A program made the translations under genes and the position numbers. From Polyangiaceae bacterium (GTDB lineage Bacteria; Myxococcota_A; Polyangia; Polyangiales; Polyangiaceae): a DNA stretch of 64,000 nucleotides. The notes beneath the pieces are model-generated. The model made no database searches. It had not been told where the DNA came from and saw only the letters and a list, made by a program, of their open reading frames with translations. Where the stretch lies: assembly GCA_016719945.1 (NCBI GenBank), contig JADJYE010000006.1:248001-312000 (forward strand), read 5' to 3'. Below are positions 17,661 through 28,016 of the stretch, in pieces (position 1 is the stretch's first letter; each line of letters begins with the position of its first letter).

Positions 17661-19364
17661 TCAAGTCGTGTGGGGGGGGAGCTCCCGAGCGGCCTCGCCC
17701 GGCAAGGGGAACCAGCGCAGGCCCTCGAAATCGTTCGAGCGCTCGGGGTCTGTCGGGAGCGCTCGCGGGGCGCGGGACTCGTCGAAGATGCGGCGAGCCT
17801 CGTCGAGGTACGAGGGAAGGACGCCCTCGGGCTCGGTCGCGTGGCGCGCCCGATATTCGAGCTTGCCCGAGCGATAGGCCAGGTCGGTGAGCCGCATCAG
17901 CCGGGTCGTCCGGAACGTGCGGTGCGTGAAGCGCCCCGTGTGGGGGTCGAAGTCGTAGTCGGGCAACAGCTTCCAGCCATGCTCCGCGACCAGGTCGACC
18001 GCGCCGAGGATGAACTCGAAGCCGCGCTCGGAGATGAAGTAGTTGAAGTTGACCCGCACCCAACCCGGCTTGATGCCCTCACAGCCGCGCATGATCTCGC
18101 GCTCGAACTCGCGGCTCCGCGCGAGGTCGATGCCCAGCAGGCGATGCCCATACGGGCCGGCACACGAGCAGCCAGCCCGAGCCTGGATGCCGAAGAGATC
18201 GTTGAGCAGCGTGGCGACGTAGTTGTGGTGCAGGTAACGCGCGCCACGCTTGAGGACGAAGCTGACGATCGAGAGCCGCCACGCGTCCCGGTTGCCGAGC
18301 AGCTGGATGTGAGGGTTCTTCTCCCACCGCTCGATGGCCCGCCGGATGAAGTGCTCCTCGCGCTCGCGGATGGCCTCGGTGCCGACCGACTCCTTGAGCT
18401 GGAACGTGAGGCCAGCGCGGATCGACTCGAGGATGGCGGGCGTCCCGCCCTCCTCGCGCTGCTCGACGTCCTCGAGGTATTGGTGGTCCTTCGGGTTGAC
18501 GTAGGCGACGGTGCCCCCGCCCGGCACGGCGGGCACGCTGTTGTGGAACAAGGAGCGCTTCGCGACCAGCACGCCGGGGGTGCCAGGGCCGCCGATGAAC
18601 TTGTGGGGCGACAGAAAGACGGCGTCCTTGCACGCGAGCTCGTCGCCTGCCGGGTTCATGTCGATATCGACGTACGGGCCCGCCGCGGCGAAGTCCCAGA
18701 ACGACAGCGCACCGTGCCGGTGCAGCAGGCGCGCGATGGCGCGCGTGTCCGTCGCGATCCCGGTGACGTTGGAGGCGGCCGAGAAGCTGCCGATCTTGAG
18801 CGGGCGCGCGGCGTAGCGGACCAGCTGCTCCTCGAGCTCGGCGAGGTCGACGTGGCCGTCCGCGTCCTCGCCGATGGTGACGACCTCCGCGATCGACTCG
18901 CGCCAGGGCAGCTCGTTCGAGTGGTGCTCGAAGGGCCCGATGAACACGACCGGCCTCCCTGCCGCGGGGATGTTCGCGCTCAGGCCGTATTTCAGGTCGA
19001 GGCCTCGCGGCATCCGCAGCTCGAGGCAGTCCACGAGGCGGTTGATTGCGCCTGTCGCGCCGGAGCCGCAGAAGATGACCGCGTCCCGCGCGTCCGCGCC
19101 CACGGCTTGCTTGACGATCGCCCGGGCGTCCTCGCGATAGCGCGTGGTCTGCAGGCCGGTGCCGGACGACTCGGTGTGGGTGTTGCCATACAGCGGCATG
19201 ACCTCGTGGCGCAGGTAGTCCTCGATGAACGAGAGCGAACGCCCCGACGCGGTGTAGTCGGCGTAGGTCACGCGCCGCGGTCCGTACGGTCCGTCGATCA
19301 CCTCGTCGTCGCCGATGATCGACGCCCGGATGGTCTCGATGAGGCGCGCGGCCTGCTCGTTCAT
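17661..19364 (-). CDS. Class V aminotransferase (cysteine-desulfurase-like)
   Basis: About 567 residues, PLP-dependent fold type I. Seen: 'YADYTASGRSLSFIEDYL', 'YGNTHTESSGTG', 'FCGSGATGAINRLVD', the conserved His pair 'EHHSNELPW', 'WDFAAAGPYVDIDM', the PLP-lysine 'FLSPHKFIGGPGTPGVL' (Lys near 255) and 'RAGCSCAGPYGHRLLG' (near 395), which may provide the reactive Cys of a desulfurase or lyase. It is longer than NifS/SufS (~400) because of a ~130-residue C-terminal extension, so the exact reaction is uncertain. ATG 19364 is preferred to GTG 19382. It is first in an operon with the esterase. Confidence 0.82.
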   Translation of the reverse strand: MNEQAARLIETIRASIIGDDEVIDGPYGPRRVTYADYTASGRSLSFIEDYLRHEVMPLYGNTHTESSGTGLQTTRYREDARAIVKQAVGADARDAVIFCGSGATGAINRLVDCLELRMPRGLDLKYGLSANIPAAGRPVVFIGPFEHHSNELPWRESIAEVVTIGEDADGHVDLAELEEQLVRYAARPLKIGSFSAASNVTGIATDTRAIARLLHRHGALSFWDFAAAGPYVDIDMNPAGDELACKDAVFLSPHKFIGGPGTPGVLVAKRSLFHNSVPAVPGGGTVAYVNPKDHQYLEDVEQREEGGTPAILESIRAGLTFQLKESVGTEAIREREEHFIRRAIERWEKNPHIQLLGNRDAWRLSIVSFVLKRGARYLHHNYVATLLNDLFGIQARAGCSCAGPYGHRLLGIDLARSREFEREIMRGCEGIKPGWVRVNFNYFISERGFEFILGAVDLVAEHGWKLLPDYDFDPHTGRFTHRTFRTTRLMRLTDLAYRSGKLEYRARHATEPEGVLPSYLDEARRIFDESRAPRALPTDPERSNDFEGLRWFPLPGEAARELPPHTT

Positions 19365-19454
19365 GGGGGCAGACCCTACCACACACCCCTCGCGGCCGGA
19401 CCCGTTCTACCGGGGCCTTCGGGTCGCCACGACAAGCCGAGCCGCGATGATCGC

Positions 19455-19477
19455 GCCGGCGGCCAAGACCCGCCGGC
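19455..19477. terminator. GC-rich inverted repeat between SLT-like and aminotransferase genes
   Basis: GCCGGCGG, a 7-nt loop (CCAAGAC), then CCGCCGGC: a perfect 8-bp stem 36-58 nt downstream of the minus-strand SLT-fold lipoprotein stop. There is no U-tract, so this is a weak terminator or attenuating hairpin candidate only. Confidence 0.35.
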
Positions 19478-19512
19478 TCGTCGCTCGTCGCCCTCGGGAG
19501 TCGGTCCGGGGC

Positions 19513-20247
19513 TCAATAGCTGCGAGGAGCGTAGCCGGCTGCGGCGCAGTATTCGTAGTAGGCCGGCAGGATGTAGTCGATGTAGTCCCGGTTGATCTCG
19601 GTGCAGCTCGTCGTGCTGCCGTGGGAGGCCAGGTTGCCCAGCGCCATCAGCGTGTATTGGTCCTCCGTGCAGCCAGGGAACAGGCCCTCGACCTCGGCGC
19701 GGTTGCCCGCGAAGCCTGCGACCCCGATGTGGATGTTGATGTCAGGGTTGTAGATCGAGCCCGCGAACTCCGGTGAGCCCGTGTCCAAGGTCAGGTTGGG
19801 GTGACCGCTCGGGAGCAGCCCCACCCCGTCAGCGATGGGTCCACACGCCGGCACCACCTGCATGAGCCCATAACAGCCCGCCTCGGCCTCCGTCCAGCCG
19901 TCGGGGACGCCACAGGGGAGGTTCGGGCAGCCGGTGGCCGCGTAGTCGAACCTGGACTCGCCGTAGATCATCGCCTTGATGATCATGGGATCGGGCTCGC
20001 CGTATTGCGCGGCCCATTTCAGGATCGAGCAGTCCGCGATGTCGGCAGAGACCCCGGTCTGCTCGGCGACCAGGCCCGTCTCGAGCGGATCGGTGGCGCA
20101 TGACTCGGGGCTCAGGCCGCCGCTGCCGGGGGCCCCACCCTCGAGCGGGGAGCCTCCCCCGCCGCCGCTCCCGCCCGACCCTGCGCTGTCGGAGCAGGCC
20201 GCAAGGGAGAGAGCGAGCGGCAGGACGAGGCGCGCGCTGAGGTGCAT
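19513..20247 (-). CDS. Lipoprotein with lytic transglycosylase (SLT)-like fold
   Basis: 244 residues. Lipobox 'LSLAAC', a Ser/Gly linker to about residue 45, then an SLT-like domain: 'IIKAMIYGESRFDYAATGC' (catalytic-Glu position in G-E-S-R-F), 'AGCYGLMQVVPACG' (the G-L-M-Q-V motif), 'DPNINIHIG'-like 'YNPDINIHIGVAGFAG' and 'YIDYILPAYYEYC'. Conserved Cys residues unusual for SLT suggest disulfides. Likely cleaves peptidoglycan glycan strands from an outer-membrane lipid anchor. It starts 9 nt after the subtilase stop, implying an operon with it. Confidence 0.78.
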   Translation of the reverse strand: MHLSARLVLPLALSLAACSDSAGSGGSGGGGGSPLEGGAPGSGGLSPESCATDPLETGLVAEQTGVSADIADCSILKWAAQYGEPDPMIIKAMIYGESRFDYAATGCPNLPCGVPDGWTEAEAGCYGLMQVVPACGPIADGVGLLPSGHPNLTLDTGSPEFAGSIYNPDINIHIGVAGFAGNRAEVEGLFPGCTEDQYTLMALGNLASHGSTTSCTEINRDYIDYILPAYYEYCAAAGYAPRSY

Positions 20248-20256
20248 GGCGACAGG

Positions 20257-23200
20257 TTACCTCGTTTCGTGCCTTCGGCGACGACGCGCCCGCCGAACGG
20301 CGAGCGCTCCGAGCGCGACCAGCGCAGCGCTGGTGCGCCACGCCGTGCTCGGGGCCGCGCCCGCGACGACACAACCGCAACCGTCCTCCTCGACAGGCTC
20401 CGGGGTCACCCTGACGAGCTCGAAGGCCGCCGACTCCGAGAGAGGCTCCGCTGCGCACGGCCCCTCGCTGATCAGCGACGCGCTCACGCTCATCGACGTC
20501 CCGCTGCCCCCCAGCGCCCGCGCCGTCACCAGGACGGCCTCTCCCACGGCCAGCGGGCCGATCTCACACGTGTCTCCGGCGCACGGCGTGCCGTCGGCCT
20601 CGAGGGACTCGAGAGACCCGCCGTCGACCGCGACGGACAGTGAGCCGGCGGCGCCGGCGGCGCCTTGGTTCGTCACCGTGAAGAGGACCTCGCCGAGCTC
20701 CTCGTCTGCCAGCTCGTTGCCGCCACCCTCCACGGCGAGCGAGAGCGCGGTGGGCAGCGTCCCCTCGAGTGAGACCACCTCGTGCCGGAGGGCGTCACCG
20801 TTGGAATGGTGAAGGACCAGCAGCGACGGCGGCTCGGGCGCCCCGAAGAGCGAGACCGAGATGTCGGACATGCCCCCTGGGCACAGCGTCGTCCCCTGGA
20901 GGCACCCTGGCAAGGCGATCCGCGGCGCCGCTGCGTCGATCTCCACCCATTCGCTCGTGTCGATGGGCTCGAGCATCGGTCGATCGATCAGGAGGGGCAT
21001 GCGCGACACGCCGGACACGGCGCGATAGGCGAGCCGCCCCCCCTCGGGGTCGAGACCGAGCGCCGCCAGCTCGACCGGCATGACGAGGACGCGATTGAAG
21101 AAGACGTGGGTCTCGTGTGTCGGCTCGTCGCGGAACACTCCACCCGGGTACGCCGCGTACGCGCCGTTGACGTATTCGAACGTCTGGCTGAGCTGCCCTG
21201 TCTCGAGGTCGACGACCCGGGCGTACAGCGCTGTCGTCGGGATCACGTAGAAGGGGATGGCCGGCACGAAGACGTCGAACGCCTCGAGGACGACGAGGAA
21301 GTCGGCCTCCCCGTCGGAGGTCGTATCGACCTCGACGCCCAGCGCCGAAAAGTACCCTCGGGACGGGGTCACCCAATCTCCGGCCGTGACGATCCCGAAG
21401 TAGACGCGCTCGTTGTCGGGGCTCGCGAGGGCCCCCGTCGCCACGATGTCGAGCTCGGGGGCGGCGCCGTCTGGATCGGTGAAGGAGGTCGTGAGCGTGC
21501 CGAGCTCGAGCACGCTCGTCGCCTCGTCGTGATGAGCGGAGACGCCGCCGAGCGAGGCTCACGTCGCCCTGCGAGGCGCAGCCCGACACGGCGTCGACCA
21601 CGCGCTCGGCGGACGCGCGAGCGTGACCCGAGTAGGCGACGGCCGCGACCGGCGGGCCGCCCGCCGAGGGCGCGAGCACGATACGCCCCGAGGCCTCCGG
21701 GAAGAGGTGGTTCGGGACGAACTCCTGCATGCCGTCGAGGGTGATTCCGCCGGTCGGCTCGGTGTAGGGCGAATAGACCGGGGCCGGCGGCAAGAGCGCA
21801 GGGTCGACCTCGAGGTCGACCTCGACCTCGAGGCTGCCCGACGCCGGCACGACCACCGTGCTTGGCGAGACGCTCAGCGTCATCCCTGGCCAGTCGCGTG
21901 CGGGCTCGAAGCTCAGGTCGAGCTCGACCGACGCCGCGGAGAGGTTCTCGAGCACCAAGGTCCGCGTCACCGTGGTCGTCGCCGCTGCGTGGACCATCCC
22001 GAAGGACAGCCCGATGTCGCCGCCCGACCCTCCGGCGTAGGCGAGGATGTCGGCCGCGAGCGCGTCATCGACCGAGATACGCCCAGCGCCCACGGCGGTC
22101 GCCGGGAAGCGCGCGAGCGGCCCGGCGACAGGCTGCGCCGTGCTCGTCAGCAGCCTGCGGATCTCGTCCGGACCGAGCGCGGGGTGGGCCTGCCGCAGCA
22201 GCGCCGCGGCGCCCGCCGTGAGCGGGGCCGCCATCGAGGTGCCGCTGTACGCGATCGGCCCGCTGCCGGTGCCCACCTCCGCGGAGACGACGTCGAGCCC
22301 GGGCGCGACGACGTCGGGCTTCAGCAGCGCCCGGTCGGCCGTCGGCCCCCGGCTGCTGAACCCCGCGAGGTAATCGGGCCCGATATCGACGCTCGTCGTG
22401 TCGGCGACGTCGAGGCTCACCTGAATGGGGGAGGCCGCGATCAGGGCCTCCCCGTCCAGCTGCCGCAATCGGAACGTCGGGAGCTCGTGGGGACCGCCGA
22501 TCTCGACGGGCGCGTCGGTGAAGGCGTTGTCGACGATCAGAACGGCCACCGCGCCGGCGTCCGCCGCGTGCCCCGCCTTGATGTCGAACGTGCACGCGCC
22601 TCGACGAATGAGCGCGACCTTGCCCGCGAGCGCCGCCGCGTTCGTGATCGGCTCACAGGCGAGGTCCGGCTCGGCGGTGACGGCCTCCCCGCTGAAGGGC
22701 GCGATCGCGGCGAGCCCTGGTGGGCTGGTCGGCAGCCCGAGAGGATAGAGCCCGGCGACCCCACCGGGCGCGGTGACCTCGAGGGCCTGGAGGGTCTGGC
22801 TGGTGAGCTGCTTCAAGGTCGCGCCGACGGCCAGCGCCCTCGGCTCGCTAGCGGGGAACGAGGTGACGAAGCTCGCCGCGCCGTCATTCCCGGCGGCCGC
22901 CACCAGCAGCGTGCCAGCGTCGGTGAGGCTCGCAACCGCCTCGCGCTCGAGCGCGTTCATCGGGTTGCCGTAGGCATAGCCGAAGGAGAGGTTGACGACG
23001 TCGAGGCGGTCCGAGGGGTCGCCGTCCTCGTCGGGGTCGACCGCGAGCTCGAAGGCGGGCAGGAGCAGCTCGCTCTCTCCGGGGGAAATCTTCGCCGCCG
23101 CAGCCGCCGATCTTGATCGCGAAGATGGAGGCCGCCGGCGCGCTCCCCGGGAAGATCGAGAAGGCGGTCGGGTCGAGGGATTGGTTGTAGGGGCCGGTGA

Positions 23201-24014
23201 ACGTCGAGCCGTCCAAGAGCACGCCCGCTCCCGCTGCGATGGCGGCGACGTGCGTGCCGTGGCCCTGGCAGTCTCGCGGGTCGTCGTCGGGCGCGGGGGT
23301 CTGCGTCCCCACGAAGCCCGTCGAGTCGTAGGCGTCGCCCGCGAGGTCCTTACCTCCGATGACCTTCACGGTCGGGAAGGTCCCCGCCTCGATCACGTCG
23401 GGGTCATTGGCGTCGAAATCGGCCGCGAGCCCCGAGCCGCCGAGCGCCGCGTGGTGGTAGTCGATGCCTGTGTCGATGACGCCGACGCGCACGCCCTCGC
23501 CGCGGAAGCCGGCGCCGGACTCCCACACGGAGGGGGCGCCGATGAGCGGTGTCGCGGCCTGGAGCGAGGGTGAGAGCGCGGTGGGCGTCTCCAGCCTGAG
23601 GACCCCCGGCAGGCGCTCGAGGAGCGGCAGCTCGCTCGGCGGGACGCGCACCTGCAGCGCGTTGGCGACGAGGACGAGGTCGGCGACGATCACGCCACCT
23701 AGCTCCTGCACGCGCCGCGCGACCGGGCCATGGAGCGCGCGGAGCGCCTCGGTGTGCGAGCGCACACGCTCGGCCCGCGCCGTCGGGCTCAGGGCGACGC
23801 CGCGTACGGCGGCGAGCGCGCTCGGCCCGTCGAACACGAGATAGCGCGAGACGAGCCCGTCTCGCGCGCCGACCGGCGACGAGCTCTGCGCGGGCGCCGG
23901 CCTCGCGGCGTGGGTGCCGGCCCCGAGCTCCTCGTCGCTGCCTTCTCCACCCGGTGTACACGACGCGATGAGCGTCGCGAGCCCCACCCATACCCCACCT
24001 TCGAGCACCCTCAT
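20257..24014 (-). CDS. Subtilase (S8) with PA domain and MYXO-CTERM-like end, two frameshifts
   Basis: Reconstructed ~1,250-residue secreted serine protease. ATG 24014 gives a signal ending 'LIASCTPG', also a possible lipobox. An inhibitor-I9-like propeptide is followed by Asp in 'VRVGVIDTGIDYHH' (~179), His in 'CQGHGTHVAAI' (~250), a PA insert at ~433-508 with 'KVALIRRGACTFDIKAG', and Ser in 'YSGTSMAAPLTAG' (~592), then beta-rich C-terminal domains. The end 'EEDGCGCVVAGAAPS', a hydrophobic stretch and RRARRRRR match the MYXO-CTERM sorting pattern. The frame changes twice, each by one extra base: in five G at 23081-23085 and near 21548-21556. Each segment continues sensibly across the break. 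Confidence 0.85.
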
Positions 24015-24150
24015 GGTGGCCGAAGCTACGTGCCGATGTAGGCCCTGGGAAGGCCGATTCGCTGCGCCTCGCCGCGCGTGCTCGAGGCCATGAAGGCCCG
24101 GGCAACGTGCTGGCGTTGACGCGCGATCCCCTGCGGCGCGAGCATGGCCG

Positions 24151-25529
24151 ATGCGGCGAGCCAAGCGTGCAGATCCCCGACGTCGATGGGCTGCTCCGCG
24201 GCGGCTCCTCGCGCTGTCGGCGCTGCTCCTCGCGTGCGGGGAGCAGGCCCAGCCGTCCCCCTCGGCGGAGCCCAGCCTCGCGTCAGCCAGCGTTGGGCGT
24301 GGCGCCCGTCCCAAGCGCAGTGAGCGGGGCAGGGCGTCGGCCTCAGCCGCTGCCAGCGCGCCGGCGGAGCCGAGGAAGCCGAGGGCGGTCAGAGGCCTCC
24401 GGGTGCTCGACCAGCACACCCGGAAGGTCGAGCAGCTGATCGGCGACCAGGATCTCGAGCGCGGCGCGCCCACGCGCCTGCAGACCGGGGAACGCTATGG
24501 TGTCCGCGGGACCGATCTCGGCGCCTCCTTCGAATGGGGCGGCAAAGTAGTCCTGCTCTTCGGCGACACGCTCGGCCGACGGGGCGCTGGCGGCGGAGAC
24601 GCGATGGGGTTCACGGAGCAGCGTACGAGCCCTCAAGCCGGCCTCGACCTGCGCTTCTTCACACGGCCAAGCGACGACACCCTCTTTCAGCCGATCGCGC
24701 CTCCGGGGCTGAGCATGAAGGGGTTCGAGGTGCCGGTGTACGGCATCGACCTCGACGGGAAGATGCTCATCGCCTGCAAGACCGGGCACACCGAAGGGGC
24801 CCACACCGATCGGACCGTGCTGGTCGAGGTCACGCCGCCCGACGGGTTCTCGGTCGTCCGCGAGATCTCTCGCCTGCCGGGGGGGCGCTTCATCAAGGGT
24901 AGCCTCCATCGACAAGAGGGGAATCCCCCCGGGTTGCCCGCGGGCGGGCCGTTCATCTACTCCTTCGGGACCGGCGCATACCGGGAGAGCGACGCCTATT
25001 TCGCCATTACACCGAAGGCGACGTTCGCCTCGAGCACCCCCGGGACGCTCTACTTCGCGGGGCTCGACGCAGCCGGCGCGCCCCAGTTCGCCCCCGAAGA
25101 GAGCTCCGCGAAGCCCATCGTCGAGAACGGATCGCTCGGCGATCTGAGCGTCACTCACGTCGCGGAGCTCGGCGTTTGGCTCATGGTCTACGACAGCCGC
25201 ACGCCGAAGGGCGTCTTCGCGCGCTGGTCGAGCACGCCGTGGGGGCCCTACAGCGACCCCGAGCTGGTGTTCTCGGCCGAGAGCGCGCGAGGCAAGTGGA
25301 TCCACGACGTCGGGGCAGGGACGCGATCGTCGGTCCGGTGATCGCGAAGGGCAAGGAGCCGAAGGACGTGCAAGGCGGCGCGTACGGCCCGTACGTCCTC
25401 GAGCGCTACTCGGACGTCTACCTGGGCGACTCCGGGCGCGATGAGCTTCAGGTCTACTACGTGCTCTCCACCTGGAACCCGTACGTGGTGGTGCTGATGA
25501 CGTCGGCCTTCATGGTGGAGTACGAGTGA
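24151..25529 (+). CDS. Lipoprotein with DUF4185-like propeller, frameshifted
   Basis: About 459 residues after reconstruction. Arg-rich n-region, then 'LLALSALLLAC', a lipobox. After a Ser/Ala/Pro linker comes 'RGTDLGASFEWGGKVVLLFG' followed by D-T-L-G, the L-F-G-D-T signature of DUF4185 (a glycosyl-hydrolase-like five-bladed propeller). Later blades include 'GGPFIYSFGTGAYRESDAYF' and 'WSSTPWGPYSDPELVFS'. At about 25311-25320 one base is missing: one frame stops at 25341, while the neighbour continues 'GRDAIVGPVIAKGKEPKD', 'YYVLSTWNPYVVVLMTSAF' to TGA 25529. A carbohydrate-related role is inferred from the family only. Confidence 0.78.
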
Positions 25530-25635
25530 GACCGGCGGGCGCCGGCGGGCCGCTGGCGCCCGCCACCGCCGCGGGCGTTGGTGGGGCCTTCGATCACGGG
25601 CGTGCGCCCGGCACGGAGCTCGCAACGAGCTTGGC

Positions 25636-27192
25636 ATGCAGGCGACAGCGCTCACCTTGGGCCTCTCGGGTCTGGACGCCCACCTCGTTCACGTGGAGGT
25701 CGACTCCGGCCGCGGCCCGAGCGCCTTCCACCTAGTAGGCCTCGCCGAGGCCAGCGTGAGGGAGGCGCGCGTGAGAATTCGAGCCGCCCTCAGGGATCTC
25801 GGGGTCGACCTCGACGAGCACGTCCTCACCGTCTCGCTCTCCCCGGCGGACGTCCGAAAGATCGGCAGCTCGTTCGATCTCGCGATGGCCGTCGCCATTG
25901 CGGCAGCGCTCGGCAGGGTGCCCGCCGAGGCGCTCGCAGGCACGGTGTGGATCGGTGAGCTCGCGCTCTCCGGCGCCATTCGTCCGGTGCGTGGAGTGTT
26001 GGCCTCGATCGTCGAGGCGAAGCGCCTCGGATACCGGCGCGCGATCGTCCCCCATGGCAATGGCGCCGAGGCCGCCGTCGTCCCAGGCGTCGAGGTCCTG
26101 GTCGCGGCGAGCCTCGAGCAGGTCTTCGAGCACCTGCGCGGGCGCGCGCCGCTCGCGCCTGCCGCGCCGGCCGAGCCTCCCCCGGCGCGCACGCTGTGGC
26201 ACGCTCCGGATCTGTGCGACGTGCGCGGGCAGCCGGCTGCGCGGCGCGCCCTCGAGATCGCCGCGGCAGGGGGGCACAACCTGCTGATGATGGGCCCGCC
26301 GGGCGCAGGAAAGACCATGCTCGCCCGGAGGCTGCCGGGGATCTTGCCGCCGCTCTTGCCCGACGAGGCGGTCGAGATCACGGCGCTGCACTCGGTCGCG
26401 GGGATCCTCCCTCCTGGCGTGGGCCTGCTGCGAGACAGGCCCTTTCGGGCGCCGCACCACACGGCGAGCGCCGTCGCGTTGGCGGGCGGCGGCGCGCCCA
26501 TCCGCCCGGGGGAGATCGCGCTCGCCCACCTCGGCTGTCTGTTCCTCGACGAGCTGCTCGAGTTCGGGCGCTCGGCGCTCGAGGCGCTCCGGCAGCCGCT
26601 CGAGGACGGGATCGTCACGGTGTGCCGAGCGCGCGAGCGAGCCGTGTTCCCCGCGCGCGCGCTCGTGGTCGCCGCGGTCAACCCGTGCCCGTGCGGCTAC
26701 GCCGGGACCCGGCGCTGCGTCTGTTCAGCCGACAGGGTGGGGGCCTATCGGGGCCGGCTCAGCGGGCCGCTGCTGGATCGCATCGACATCCAGATCGTGC
26801 TTCCGCCGCTGCCGGTCGCCGATCTCGCGAGGCCGGCGACCGAGGAGGCCTCGGCCATCGTCAGGGCGCGGGTCATCGCGGCCCGGGCCGCGCAGACCGC
26901 GAGGCGCGACGCGAGAGAGGTCGGCGCCCGCACCAACGCGGAGCTCTCCCCGCGAGAGCTCGCGCGTGCGGCCGCCCTCGACCCGAGGAGCCGCGCGCTC
27001 CTCTCTGCGGCGGCGGAGCAGCTCGGGCTCTCGGCGCGCGCGCACGACAAGCTGCTGCGCCTCGCGCGGACGATCGCGGACCTCGATGGCGCGGCGGCGA
27101 TCGCCGCCGGGCACCTGGCCGAGGCGGTGGAGCTCCGCTTGCTCGACCACGCGCCCGGGGTGCAGCCGCCGTGCGCCGCGAGGCGCGCGTAG
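25636..27192 (+). CDS. comM: YifB/ComM-family Mg-chelatase-like AAA+ ATPase
   Basis: 518 residues, the normal length. N-terminal ChlI-like domain 'AFHLVGLAEASVREARVRI' and 'SFDLAMAVAIAAALG'; AAA+ core with Walker A 'MMGPPGAGKTMLARRLPGIL' (~216-235), 'RPFRAPHHTASAVALAGGG', Walker B 'GCLFLDELLEF', 'VVAAVNPCPCGY' and 'LSGPLLDRIDIQI'; C-terminal Mg-chelatase domain with 'LARTIADLDGAAAIAAGHL'. In naturally competent bacteria ComM is a hexameric helicase that promotes branch migration during transformation. No competence genes are near here. It stands alone in its transcription unit, or drives the Uma2 gene 13 nt downstream. Confidence 0.93.
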   Translation: MQATALTLGLSGLDAHLVHVEVDSGRGPSAFHLVGLAEASVREARVRIRAALRDLGVDLDEHVLTVSLSPADVRKIGSSFDLAMAVAIAAALGRVPAEALAGTVWIGELALSGAIRPVRGVLASIVEAKRLGYRRAIVPHGNGAEAAVVPGVEVLVAASLEQVFEHLRGRAPLAPAAPAEPPPARTLWHAPDLCDVRGQPAARRALEIAAAGGHNLLMMGPPGAGKTMLARRLPGILPPLLPDEAVEITALHSVAGILPPGVGLLRDRPFRAPHHTASAVALAGGGAPIRPGEIALAHLGCLFLDELLEFGRSALEALRQPLEDGIVTVCRARERAVFPARALVVAAVNPCPCGYAGTRRCVCSADRVGAYRGRLSGPLLDRIDIQIVLPPLPVADLARPATEEASAIVRARVIAARAAQTARRDAREVGARTNAELSPRELARAAALDPRSRALLSAAAEQLGLSARAHDKLLRLARTIADLDGAAAIAAGHLAEAVELRLLDHAPGVQPPCAARRA

Positions 27193-27205
27193 TACCATCG
27201 TGAGG

Positions 27206-27991
27206 ATGAAAGCTCACCCCCCCCGCCCGCGCTTCGTGCGCTACGAGGTCCCTGCCTCGCGTGAAGGCTGGGAGCTGTCCGAGGAGCCCGTGCCCGAGTC
27301 TCAGCCCCACGACCTCGTGATCGACCTGCTCAAGGCGATCTTGCTCGCGTGGGCGGCGCGCGAGGGCCGCGCGCTTCAGGTCGCCCGCAACCTCGCGGTG
27401 CGCTGGGACGAGGCGCGCCCTCGGGTTGGCGTCGATCCGGACCTGTGTGTCCTCGAGCCACGCACGCCCGAGGGCGACGAGCTGACGAGCCTCTGCACGT
27501 GGCGAGCGGGCCACGCGCCGCCCAGGCTCGCCGTCGAGGTCGTCAGCGGCGGCGCGCCCCGCAAGGACTACGTGAGCGCGCCCGATAAGTACGCCGCGAG
27601 CGGCACTGAGGAGCTGTGGGTCTTCGATCCAGCCCTCGTCGGCCCGCCCGCGCAAGGGGGGCCCTTCAGGCTGCAGATCTGGCGTCGCACCGACGAGGAC
27701 AACTTCGTGCGCGTCTACGCCGGGGAAGGTCCCGCGAGGTCGGGGGTCCTCGACGCGTACGCGCTGGTCGTCGACGAGGGCCGCAGGCTGCGGGTCTCCT
27801 CGGATCCGAGCGGCGCCCAGCTGTGGCTCACGGGTGAGGAGCGGGAGCGCGCCGAGAAGGAGCGGGAGCGCGCCGAGAAGGAGCGGGAGCGCGCCGAGAA
27901 GGAGCGGGAGCGCGCCGACAAAGAGCGGGCCCTCGCGCGCCTGGCGGAGCTCGAGGCGGCGCTCGGGAAGGCCACCACGACCGAGCGGTAG
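27206..27991 (+). CDS. Uma2-family (DUF820) putative nuclease with repeat coiled-coil tail
   Basis: About 261 residues. The Uma2 domain is a PD-(D/E)xK-fold restriction-endonuclease-like domain. Seen: 'ARPRVGVDPDLCVLEPRTP' (the V-x-P-D-L Asp), 'PRLAVEVVSGGAPRKDYVSA' (the E-V-x-S ... K pair, normally E-V-L-S-x-x-x-x-x-x-D-x-x-x-K) and 'KYAASGTEELWVFDP'. From about residue 210 the protein becomes four repeats of E-R-E-R-A-E-K, a highly charged helix expected to form a coiled coil. ATG 27206 is chosen; GTG 27200 is possible. Uma2 proteins are common in myxobacteria and cyanobacteria, but their cellular role is unknown. Confidence 0.82.
   Translation: MKAHPPRPRFVRYEVPASREGWELSEEPVPESQPHDLVIDLLKAILLAWAAREGRALQVARNLAVRWDEARPRVGVDPDLCVLEPRTPEGDELTSLCTWRAGHAPPRLAVEVVSGGAPRKDYVSAPDKYAASGTEELWVFDPALVGPPAQGGPFRLQIWRRTDEDNFVRVYAGEGPARSGVLDAYALVVDEGRRLRVSSDPSGAQLWLTGEERERAEKERERAEKERERAEKERERADKERALARLAELEAALGKATTTER
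27839..27922 (+). repeat. Four 21-bp tandem repeats in Uma2 gene
   Basis: Three identical 21-bp units (27839-27859, 27860-27880, 27881-27901) and a fourth differing at two bases, each encoding E-R-E-R-A-E/D-K. Because the unit is a multiple of three, slippage would change coiled-coil length in frame. Confidence 0.9.
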
Positions 27992-28016
27992 CCCGCGAGG
28001 AGCCCATGGGACGTCG

